Source: Gammaproteobacteria bacterium
GTDB taxonomy: Bacteria > Pseudomonadota > Gammaproteobacteria > HTCC5015
Assembly: GCA_028284675.1 (NCBI GenBank)
Contig: JANQRI010000021.1
Span: 113,178 to 177,177 of the forward strand
DNA: 64,000 nt
Direction of reading: 5' to 3'
Shown: positions 1-7,503 of the stretch, piece after piece
Position numbering within the stretch: the stretch's first letter is position 1
Layout of the letters: each line of letters starts with the position of its first letter
Translations under genes and position numbers: made by a program
Notes under the pieces: model-generated
Seen by the model: the letters and a program-made list of their open reading frames with translations, nothing else
Databases searched by the model: none
What the model was told of the DNA's origin: nothing

Positions 1-1
1 C

Positions 2-328
2 TATAACGAAGAGACCTGGAGAGGCATTATTCGCCAAAAATTTCGCGGCAGGCGTTTACCAGTCATCGGCTACTCACGACAACTTGTTAAAATTGGTGTC
101 CTGGCGACTGCATTTTCAGAAATTAAAGACATTGCCAAACAAACGACCGAGCTACTCGATAAAATAGAAAACAACAAACACCACCAGCAAACTTCATACC
201 TTAAATATACTAACGTAGAAACAAATCAACGTGTCGCAAACCTTTTTGGGTTCAGATTGAGATCTCAAAAAACTATTCTTGCAATTTACAAAAGCATTCT
301 TGCAGGGCTAAATAATGAAAATATTTAA
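2..328 (+). CDS. ABC-type substrate-binding-like protein, C-terminal part (partial)
   Basis: An open frame enters from the left edge and stops at 326-328, giving about 108 C-terminal residues. It aligns by eye with the C-terminal third of the substrate-binding-like protein at 60606-61577: 'RRLPVIGYSRQLVKIGVLATAFSEI' here corresponds in position and character to the segment containing 'IIGFSENFVKSGALG' there. That family (ABC_sub_bind, COG2984-like) comprises periplasmic binding proteins without obligatory transporter partners. The last codons overlap the start of the next gene, a hybrid histidine kinase, by 14 bp. This is the same arrangement as in the right-hand pair, so the two products probably act together, the binding protein feeding a signal to the kinase (inference). 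The N-terminus and signal peptide lie outside the window. Confidence 0.7.
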   Translation, partial: YNEETWRGIIRQKFRGRRLPVIGYSRQLVKIGVLATAFSEIKDIAKQTTELLDKIENNKHHQQTSYLKYTNVETNQRVANLFGFRLRSQKTILAIYKSILAGLNNENI

Positions 329-2270
329 AAACATTAATTTTGAAAAACGCGTAATGCTGGCAGTCGTTATACCGATGCTTATAGCCATTACGATTATATT
401 TCCATATTTTTTATATGAGCGTATCAACGCAATAAATTCAAACCTTTATGAGTCTGGTACCAGGCTCTCACAGCATATTGTTAATATATCACAGCATGCA
501 CTTTCTTATGGTGATAAAACTTACCTTAATGAAATGGTCAGTCAAATGATGCTCGATATAGAAGAACTGCAAAGCATTAGAATAATAGATGAGGATGGAG
601 AAATTTTCTTCGGCCCAATTTCAAAATCTGAAAACCAACACCATCATACGCCTCTTAAATTTTTATCTCCGGTAGAACTGACAATTTATCCGATAAACAC
701 ATATGACCTTGAAGATGAAATTAGCTTTGATGATGATTCTACAACGATCAATAATACACAAAAAACCACTATTGGATACATAGAACTGCATATATCCAAA
801 GCTGATGCAATTATACAACGCAATAAAATTATCGCAGTATATGTTTGCTTGACTATAATGGCTGTTTTTATAGGTTATGTCTGCGCCCGTATGCTTGGCT
901 CCTCTGTTTCCCGACCGATTAACAAAGTAATAAAAACTGTTTCCAATTTACGCAAAGGTCAATATAGCGATCGGGTTAACCTGAACAGTGGAGACGAATT
1001 AGGAAAACTGGCCAATAACATTAACAGATTAGCTCACTATTTAGAAAAAACCCGGGATCGCCGCTTGTCTGAAATCGAAAAACTGTCAAAAGCGCAAAAA
1101 GCAGCTACTGATGCCAACCGTGCCAAATCTGAATTTCTTGCCAGCATGAGCCATGAACTTCGCCACCCATTAACAGCGATTATCGGATTTTTACCGACAC
1201 TAAAGCGTATAAACGATAATGATCATGCCAAAAAATTACTGGATATTATTGATATCCAAGCCAATAAACTATGCAGGCGCATTGATGAAATACTTCAATT
1301 TGAGCAAATAGAGCTTAACAGAGTTAAATTCGTTGAAACCTATTTCAATATAGAGACAGAAATAAAAAGCATTATTAAATGGCACACCGAAAAAGCCCAG
1401 AGTAATAATACTGTACTCTCCTACCATATTGAACAGGATGATGGGCTTGACGATATCGAAATCTATACAGACCAGATTCATTTTCAGACAATATTTGATA
1501 ACCTTGTCGGTAACGCGATCAAATTCACACAAAATGGCAGCGTTTATGTTTATACAAAGCTTAACCGCATTGAAGATTCCAAGCTCAAGGTTAACATTGA
1601 AATTCAGGATACCGGTATAGGGATTCCAAAAGAACAATTAGAAAATATTTTTAAGCCTTTTGAACAAATCGATAAATCAACCAGTCGCCAATACCAGGGT
1701 GTTGGTCTGGGCTTACATATTACCAAACGGATTATTGATCTTATGAAAGGCACAATCGAAGTGGAAAGCAGACCACAGAGAGGCTCTATATTCACAGTCG
1801 ATCTGCCTTTTAGTTTTCAACGCCCTACCGAAAAAAGCACTGCTCAAAAGGTGATTAATACCACTAAAACTTCCAATGAAACTATTCTACATGTAGAAGA
1901 TGATTTAACTATTCAGGCTGTGGTTGAAAATATGCTGGAACCAAAAAAAATCAAGGTCGATGCATGTGATAATGCCACTGAAGGATTCACATTATTTCGC
2001 ACACGCAAATACCCGGCAGTTCTCATCGACTTACATATGCCAGGCATGGATGGTTTTGAACTTGCAGAAAAAATACGGAACCACGAAACCAACTCACAAA
2101 AAAAAGTGCAAAGAACTACTTTAATCGCATTAACAGCTGATGTTACAGAGGAAGCCACTGAAAAATGCTTTCGGTCAGGCTTCGATAATATTTTACACAA
2201 ACCTTTTAAAGAAGAAGAACTGGTAAGTGCAGTTTTAGCCGCTATTGAAATCTATAAAAGATTTGAGTAA
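315..2270 (+). CDS. Membrane hybrid sensor histidine kinase (HAMP-HisKA-HATPase-REC)
   Basis: This 651-residue inner-membrane kinase probably senses a periplasmic signal and passes phosphate to its own receiver domain. A first transmembrane segment lies near residues 13-34, followed by a periplasmic domain of about 130 residues, a second membrane segment near 170-190 and a HAMP linker. The H-box reads SHELRHPLTAI with the phospho-acceptor His at about residue 280. The ATPase domain shows the N-box (NLVGNAIKFT), DTGIGIP and GVGLGL. The C-terminal receiver has the acidic pair EDD and acceptor Asp at about 572 in DLHMPGMDG. No DNA-binding output domain is present, so a separate phosphotransfer or response regulator is expected. 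The ATG is preceded by AGGG about 7 nt upstream and overlaps the upstream binding-protein gene, indicating translational coupling. It closely resembles the kinase at 61540-63558. Confidence 0.93.
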   Translation: MKIFKNINFEKRVMLAVVIPMLIAITIIFPYFLYERINAINSNLYESGTRLSQHIVNISQHALSYGDKTYLNEMVSQMMLDIEELQSIRIIDEDGEIFFGPISKSENQHHHTPLKFLSPVELTIYPINTYDLEDEISFDDDSTTINNTQKTTIGYIELHISKADAIIQRNKIIAVYVCLTIMAVFIGYVCARMLGSSVSRPINKVIKTVSNLRKGQYSDRVNLNSGDELGKLANNINRLAHYLEKTRDRRLSEIEKLSKAQKAATDANRAKSEFLASMSHELRHPLTAIIGFLPTLKRINDNDHAKKLLDIIDIQANKLCRRIDEILQFEQIELNRVKFVETYFNIETEIKSIIKWHTEKAQSNNTVLSYHIEQDDGLDDIEIYTDQIHFQTIFDNLVGNAIKFTQNGSVYVYTKLNRIEDSKLKVNIEIQDTGIGIPKEQLENIFKPFEQIDKSTSRQYQGVGLGLHITKRIIDLMKGTIEVESRPQRGSIFTVDLPFSFQRPTEKSTAQKVINTTKTSNETILHVEDDLTIQAVVENMLEPKKIKVDACDNATEGFTLFRTRKYPAVLIDLHMPGMDGFELAEKIRNHETNSQKKVQRTTLIALTADVTEEATEKCFRSGFDNILHKPFKEEELVSAVLAAIEIYKRFE

Positions 2271-2340
2271 AAACTGCAGTTAGCAGTAATAAGCGTAAAG
2301 TAATGCTATTTTTGATCACACATTGCTTAATTAAATCATT

Positions 2341-2874
2341 CTAATCAACAAATATTTTACCTTTTGCAGAAATATCATTATGTTGTTTTGGAGAAAGTTC
2401 CCAAATATAGAGAAAGTGTTTTTTATCATTAAATGATAACGCTTCTTTAACACTTTTTGGAGCGAGACACCCCGAAATTTTTCTAGTACCCTTTTGACCC
2501 ATTATTAAAAAATTTGCGATGTCATCACTTTTGTGCATAGCACAGTAGACTTTATCAAAGTTTTTCCCGGCAATTGAAATTAATCTTTTCCAGTTTGCAA
2601 CAGCCGCTTCCCGAGAGCGCCAAATAGCAGCCTGCACTGTAGCGGTTTTCGAATCTGGCTCAGCAACCGGCAATAAAAACATTGAAGACAGAATTTCGCC
2701 ACTCATAGATTTTATCGCGATAGCAGCACCATTCAACAGCATCTCTCTTACCCAATTTTCAGGCCGATTAAATGATTTGCTTTTTTTCATAGCAACTTTA
2801 AACATTAACTCTATCTGCCTGATATTGTCCTCATCAAAATCATAGTAATTTGACACCACCATGTATTCTTTCAT
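2341..2874 (-). CDS. Hypothetical protein, 177 aa
   Basis: I do not recognise the family. The frame is open to 2883 from a TTG, but the ATG at 2874 has a GGGG a few bases upstream and is the better start. The product looks soluble and cytosolic, with no signal peptide or membrane segment. The central stretch (SGEILSSMFLLPVAEP and the following VQAAIWRSREAAVANWKRLI) alternates strands and helices in a way that could suit an acyltransferase-like fold, but no diagnostic motif is visible. It runs leftward, downstream of the FeeM-like acyltransferase gene with about 110 bp between them, and converges on the hybrid kinase gene. It may be co-transcribed with the acyltransferase. Function unknown. 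Confidence 0.6.
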   Translation of the reverse strand: MKEYMVVSNYYDFDEDNIRQIELMFKVAMKKSKSFNRPENWVREMLLNGAAIAIKSMSGEILSSMFLLPVAEPDSKTATVQAAIWRSREAAVANWKRLISIAGKNFDKVYCAMHKSDDIANFLIMGQKGTRKISGCLAPKSVKEALSFNDKKHFLYIWELSPKQHNDISAKGKIFVD

Positions 2875-2985
2875 TAGCCCCAACCTTTATGATTAACCCA
2901 TATTATGTATTTATATAAAATCATTAAAATCAAAGAGCCATCACATGAAAATTCGTCTATCTAAATTTTATTTATTTTATGAACT

Positions 2986-3618
2986 CTAATTTCCTGTTTT
3001 TTTCCATATTTTCTTTTTCAGCAATTCAATATCTTCACAAACTAAAAGAATAGTTTTGAATGACAAATGCGGATAGTTTTTTATTTTAGATATGGGATAA
3101 AAATACAGCAAATCATAAAATTTTACATGCTCAGGCCTTACTGCAGTAATAATACTTTCAGAACCTGATTCGATAGCTTTCTCAACAATATTCCTAAAAA
3201 TATGAAATCGCGCTCTTACACCTCCACGTTGTTGAAAACCAGGATTAACCACAAATTTATTTGCTTCAACAAATGGCGAGTTAAAACCCAGATGAGCACC
3301 GATCTCAGTATAAAATACTTCCATTGTCGGAACGCTTAACCTTACCTGAGGATCAAAAACACTCGTACGAATTGAACCTAATGCTTTACTGCCACTATAA
3401 ATCAGAAATGAAGTGCTGTTTGGGAATTCATCATACTCATCAATAAAACTTTCTGTACTGTTTTTTGCAATATAGCCTTGTGCGTAATAACTTTGATAAC
3501 GCATAGCATATACTTGACCTAAGAGATCGCCATCAGCCGCAATACTGTGATAAACAGGCCAACCCTTTCCCAATAGGCGTTTATCGGAACAACCTGGTTC
3601 AATAAGATTTTTTTGCAT
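2986..3618 (-). CDS. GNAT-fold N-acyltransferase, FeeM/LuxI-like
   Basis: The sequence resembles N-acyl amino acid synthases of the FeeM type and, more distantly, LuxI-type acyl-homoserine-lactone synthases. These proteins transfer an acyl chain from acyl-ACP to an amino-acid amine. Visible hallmarks are an early RYQSYYAQGYI segment, a conserved acidic stretch (FIDEYDEF), a strand reading ALGSIRTSVFD, and the FVEANKFVVNP strand that corresponds to the E-x-x-R/K-x-V region of the superfamily. The length of about 210 residues fits. The ATG at 3618 is preferred over an in-frame TTG at 3639, but neither has a clear ribosome-binding site. Cytoplasmic, no signal peptide. In related bacteria such proteins sit near exported-protein systems or signalling loci; here the neighbours are a hypothetical gene and the giant-protein export operon. 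The exact acyl acceptor cannot be read from the sequence. Confidence 0.7.
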   Translation of the reverse strand: MQKNLIEPGCSDKRLLGKGWPVYHSIAADGDLLGQVYAMRYQSYYAQGYIAKNSTESFIDEYDEFPNSTSFLIYSGSKALGSIRTSVFDPQVRLSVPTMEVFYTEIGAHLGFNSPFVEANKFVVNPGFQQRGGVRARFHIFRNIVEKAIESGSESIITAVRPEHVKFYDLLYFYPISKIKNYPHLSFKTILLVCEDIELLKKKIWKKTGN

Positions 3619-3639
3619 ATTTTGAACAGGCAGTATCAA

Positions 3640-4048
3640 ACTATTAGTAATAATACTTTGCCATTTTTTATATATTAATTCGCCCTTTATTATTAACAGG
3701 CACTATAACCATCAATATACGCAACATCAATAGTCTTTTTAGACGACCCAGCAGTAAACTGGCAGTGTATTTCTAGCCTGCTTTCTTTTAATAAAACCGG
3801 AAATTTGTATATTACAGAACCGTTACAATGGAGGTAGATGACAGAACAACACAAGAAACGTAATAAAGCAGTTGCTAAGAGATATATTCGAGTCTTACAG
3901 AGTATGATTTTGACTAAAGCAAAAAACCGATAAAAATATACTATTAAAATGAATTAGTTAGCATCATAGCATGCCAAAAATGAAGTGAATAATGATCTTC
4001 TGTAAATAAATCACAACATTTATACAATATTTGTCTACATATCTGATT
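3640..4048. other. Intergenic region, 409 bp
   Basis: AT-rich spacer between two leftward genes. It should hold the promoter of the acyltransferase gene, but I cannot identify convincing -35/-10 boxes. On the plus strand it contains one small candidate ORF with a good Shine-Dalgarno sequence (3838-3933). No clear terminator hairpin or RNA gene is visible. Confidence 0.5.
3838..3933 (+). CDS. Candidate small basic peptide (31 aa)
   Basis: GGAGG lies 3 nt before an ATG, followed by 31 sense codons and TAA. The predicted peptide begins MTEQHKKRNKAVAKRYIRV, is strongly basic and could form an amphipathic helix. It is on the strand opposite to its neighbours and no homologue is recognised. Only the strong ribosome-binding site supports it, so a chance ORF remains quite possible. 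Confidence 0.3.
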   Translation: MTEQHKKRNKAVAKRYIRVLQSMILTKAKNR

Positions 4049-4426
4049 CTACAAATCGAATTTATATTGAAATGTGAGCATTCTGTGAGTAGCACCTATC
4101 TTAAACCAACCCAACTGTGCATAAGGTAAAATATAAACTGGATACTCATCATAATTCATTATACCTGCTTCCAAACCCAAAGCTCCCCATTTCTTACCAA
4201 CTCCTAAATATACTACATTATCTCTATAACTATTCTCAAAAAAACCCATTGAACAGTACATATTTTTAACACAACTGTGCTCTAGACCGAAACCCATATT
4301 GTTTTCATTTTGGTCCTTCCGCTCATAATGATAGGAGGCCAAATTAATATTAACGGCCAATCCCGACGATTGCGCTAAGGCATCATTGAAAGCCAAGACC
4401 ACAAAAAATAAAGCGATGAATCTCAT
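4049..4426 (-). CDS. Small secreted, probably outer-membrane barrel-like protein
   Basis: A 125-residue product with a clear signal peptide (MRFIALFFVVLAFNDALA, cleavage expected before Q). The mature part is made of alternating hydrophobic/polar strands rich in Tyr, Gly and Phe (for example NVVYLGVGKKWGALGLEAG and ILPYAQLGWFKIG). It ends in a strand with an aromatic/hydrophobic pattern (MLTFQYKFDL), as in small outer-membrane beta-barrels such as PagP-like or PagL-like proteins. Two cysteines (HSCVKNMYC) may form a disulfide. The catalytic residues of those lipid-A enzymes cannot be assigned, so only the fold type is proposed. It stands about 220 bp downstream of the export operon's last gene and runs in the same direction. 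Confidence 0.55.
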   Translation of the reverse strand: MRFIALFFVVLAFNDALAQSSGLAVNINLASYHYERKDQNENNMGFGLEHSCVKNMYCSMGFFENSYRDNVVYLGVGKKWGALGLEAGIMNYDEYPVYILPYAQLGWFKIGATHRMLTFQYKFDL

Positions 4427-4648
4427 GACTAGTTGAAAATACTATATAGGACTCTATAATTTCCCATTTTTATTTAAGACAGGGTGTACTTGTTAACCTG
4501 TTTTCCGCCGGGCAAATTCTGATAATAAATATGCGTAGGAAAATACATTTCCTTTATCAAATTCGAACCTATCGATAAATTTGGAGATTTTGCTACCACC
4601 ATCAAAGCTTCCTTTATACTATCCTGATGATATTTATTAAACAAATAT

Positions 4649-5491
4649 TCAGTGCCGGACTGTCTGTTTTGTTAAACTACTTCCATTAACTGAATCGTGA
4701 GCGAATTGAACTTGACAATTGACTCCCGCCGGCACTTTTTCTCCTGGGTTTGGCATTTCAACTCTGACTCCAAAGGTACCACTTGCTGCATCAATTATTG
4801 GATCAACTATTGTTATCTTGCCGCTATACCGTGTATCAGGTTGTGCGACTAACTGCAGAAATGTCTTCATACCTGTATCGATAGCGCCATATTCCTTTGC
4901 TCGAAGTACAACCTCAGCATAAAGCGGGTCAAGGCTCACTATCTCAAACAGTGGGTCAATACCCACATATTCTCCTACCGAAACATTACGTTTAACGACT
5001 ACACCCGTAATCGGACTGTAAATCGCCTGCTGTTTTAGTAGTTCTTCAGCTTCTTTAACAGCCAACCGCGCCAGTTCTTTATTTACTATGAATTCGTGAT
5101 GCTGAGCATCTGACATATAGCCTTTCAGCACTATTTCTTCATTTCGATCCAATTGAGTGCTGGCATATTCAAGTTTGGCTTTTGCCATATCTAATGTTGT
5201 GCGTGCCACACCATCTTCCAACATTAACAACAACTGCCCTTTTTTGACTCTATCCCCTCGATTGGCTTTAATTTCTTTAACTATTCCAGCAACTTGACTG
5301 CTGATCTTTACTCTATTACTGGGCTCTAGCAAACAGCTTAGTTGCGCATCATTCAAATCATTGCCCCAAGTTGGCAATGCAGTAAACCAAAATATAACAA
5401 ATAAGCATAGTTTTTTTGAGATACCTGACAACCCATCTAAAAAATCAAAGATGAATATAATTCTTAAAGACTTTTTGGTGTTTTTTTTCAT
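4649..5491 (-). CDS. HlyD/RND-type periplasmic adaptor (membrane fusion protein)
   Basis: A 280-residue adaptor with a basic N-terminus and a signal peptide or single membrane anchor around residues 28-43. A lipoyl/barrel-sandwich half follows (VAGIVKEIKANRGDRVKKGQ), then a short coiled-coil hairpin (about 90-150), the second lipoyl half (IYSPITGVVVKRNVSVGEYV) and a beta-barrel with the usual PNPGEKVPAGVNCQVQ region. Such proteins bridge an inner-membrane engine and an outer-membrane channel. It is the last gene of the leftward export operon, 5 bp after the SecA-like gene, and is the third HlyD-like subunit encoded there. No adjacent permease of the RND or ABC type exists, so it probably serves the giant-protein exporter (inference). 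Confidence 0.85.
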   Translation of the reverse strand: MKKNTKKSLRIIFIFDFLDGLSGISKKLCLFVIFWFTALPTWGNDLNDAQLSCLLEPSNRVKISSQVAGIVKEIKANRGDRVKKGQLLLMLEDGVARTTLDMAKAKLEYASTQLDRNEEIVLKGYMSDAQHHEFIVNKELARLAVKEAEELLKQQAIYSPITGVVVKRNVSVGEYVGIDPLFEIVSLDPLYAEVVLRAKEYGAIDTGMKTFLQLVAQPDTRYSGKITIVDPIIDAASGTFGVRVEMPNPGEKVPAGVNCQVQFAHDSVNGSSLTKQTVRH

Positions 5492-5496
5492 TTTCT

Positions 5497-7503
5497 CTAT
5501 ACTCTTAATGCCGTAAATGATAAAAGCTCAGATTTTTTATAATCTTGTTTTAACAGCTCGCGGCGACTTCTCGCATAATTTTTCTGCAATTTTCGCTGTG
5601 TCGCCTTTAGTAACCAAACCCCTATTAAACACCTAATATTTTTCATTTTATTTGCTTGCATCAATCTATGATTCAAAAAAAATTGAAGAAGCGGACTAAT
5701 AGGCTTATTTACTAACAGGGAATCTTCCAAAGACATCATGGCTTCGAAGCTTCCCGGGTCACCCATACGCGCACAGCGCCCTTGTAGCTGCCGATCAATA
5801 CGTGATGCGTCATGAAGTTCAGTAAGAACAACATGTAAACCACCACTTGCCTCAGCTTCTTTTGTTAACTTGATATCTGTTCCCCTTCCAGCCATACTCG
5901 TAGCTATGGTTATCTGCCCTGCAATACCTGCAGTAGCCACAATTTCAGCCTCATGCTGATCCTGTTTCGCATTTAATACGTTGTGGTTAAGTTTATATTG
6001 ATCCAAACTTTCACTTAGCGCTTCAGAAGCTGCGACTGAACATGTACCTATTAGTACTGGCCTTCCTTTTTCATGTAATTCCAATATACGATCAATTACG
6101 GCCTGCCACTTTTCGGACTTCGTTTTGAATAAACGATTAGTAAAATTGATACGGCGGCTTAGGCAATGTGTGGGAATGCGAACTACTGATAGCCCGTATA
6201 TTGACCACAGTTCACCTGCGACCTCTGAAGCTGTTCCCGTCATACCGCAGAGGCGATGGTACATGCGGAAAAAACGTTGATAGCTGATGCTCGCCAGCGT
6301 TTCACGAGGGTGAGTTAAATCACAGTCCTCTTTGATTTCAATAAGCTGATGCAACCCCCGTTCCCAGCTGCGATCTTCCATCACACGACCAGTATGCTCA
6401 TCAATAATTTGAACCTTGCCGTCTCGAACCAGATAATGCTTATCCCGCTCAAATAAATATTTTGCGGATAAAGCCTGTTGAGCCAGTTCAAGGCGCCTTG
6501 CTCTCCCAGCCCAAAAAGGGCCAAAACCACTGCAATATTTCTTAATAAATTCATCGCCTGTGGAGGTGATTTTTATCAATCGATGCTCTTTATTGATATT
6601 ATAATGCTTATCCAGTTGCAGAGTTTCAGCCAACTTCATCGCTTGACGATAAACCTTATCCTGATCGTCATTAGCCATCGTTTCACCAGAAATAATCAAC
6701 GGCGTACGAGCCTCATCCAACAAAACACTATCTGCTTCGTCAACAATGGCATAGTGCAGCCCTCGTTGCATCAAACCAGATGATATAAAAGTATTTCCTT
6801 TGAGAATTTCACCATAGACATGCATCGAACTTTGGCGCTGTTTCAACACTAATTGATCTTTCAAGTAATCAAACACTAACTCTTTATTAGTACAATAAAC
6901 AACGTCACAAGCATATGCGTGTCGCCGCTCGTCGAAGCTCATGCCATGAATGATATGACCAACACTAAGCTTAAGAGCTTGATATACTGGCCGCATTAGC
7001 TCCATATCACGTTTTGCTAGGTAGTCGTTAACCGTAACGACATGCACTGGAATGCCTGCCAATCCAACTGCTGCTGCAGGAAGGATTGCAGTTAATGTTT
7101 TACCCTCACCTGTTTGCATTTCAGCAATATTGCCAAAAAATAGTGCAAGCCCACCTAATAGCTGTGAATCAAAGTGGTACATGCCCAAATTTCGCCCGGT
7201 AACCTCCCGAACCAAAGCAAATACTTTTGGTAATATTTCAGTAGTTAGTCCATGACGGATAAGCTCATGTCTTAACTTAGCGGTTTCATTTGCTATCTCA
7301 GCATCACTCCACTTTGCTAATTCTGTTGATCTTTGCCGAATTAATGGTAAATAGCGACGATAAGCAATGAACCTGGTTCCGGTAAACTGCCAGAATAAAC
7401 CACTACAACTATGCCATAAGCGCTCCAAAATACTTCTTTTTTGAATTTTTCTCTCGGGCCTTTGTATACAATTGGCAGGGCGTTGTTCAGGCAAGCTATA
7501 CAT
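5497..7503 (-). CDS. SecA-like preprotein translocase ATPase (short paralogue)
   Basis: A 668-residue DEAD-motor protein clearly related to SecA but shorter than housekeeping SecA (about 830-900) and without the C-terminal zinc/SecB-binding tail. Walker A is EMQTGEGKT (GEGKT at 132-136) and Walker B is IVDEADSVLLDEARTPLIISG (DEAD at 255-258). The pre-protein cross-linking region and NBD2 follow, with MTGTASE, ATSMAGRGTDIKL and a variant of the canonical final motif (SRIDRQLQGRCARMGDPGS in place of RRIDNQLRGRSGRQGDPGS). The N-terminus carries about 45 extra basic and aromatic residues. ATP-driven polypeptide movement at the inner membrane is expected. It overlaps the upstream M50-HlyD gene by 8 bp and precedes the small adaptor by 5 bp. 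It is probably a dedicated SecA2-like motor for the giant substrate (inference). Confidence 0.93.
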   Translation of the reverse strand: MYSLPEQRPANCIQRPERKIQKRSILERLWHSCSGLFWQFTGTRFIAYRRYLPLIRQRSTELAKWSDAEIANETAKLRHELIRHGLTTEILPKVFALVREVTGRNLGMYHFDSQLLGGLALFFGNIAEMQTGEGKTLTAILPAAAVGLAGIPVHVVTVNDYLAKRDMELMRPVYQALKLSVGHIIHGMSFDERRHAYACDVVYCTNKELVFDYLKDQLVLKQRQSSMHVYGEILKGNTFISSGLMQRGLHYAIVDEADSVLLDEARTPLIISGETMANDDQDKVYRQAMKLAETLQLDKHYNINKEHRLIKITSTGDEFIKKYCSGFGPFWAGRARRLELAQQALSAKYLFERDKHYLVRDGKVQIIDEHTGRVMEDRSWERGLHQLIEIKEDCDLTHPRETLASISYQRFFRMYHRLCGMTGTASEVAGELWSIYGLSVVRIPTHCLSRRINFTNRLFKTKSEKWQAVIDRILELHEKGRPVLIGTCSVAASEALSESLDQYKLNHNVLNAKQDQHEAEIVATAGIAGQITIATSMAGRGTDIKLTKEAEASGGLHVVLTELHDASRIDRQLQGRCARMGDPGSFEAMMSLEDSLLVNKPISPLLQFFLNHRLMQANKMKNIRCLIGVWLLKATQRKLQKNYARSRRELLKQDYKKSELLSFTALRV

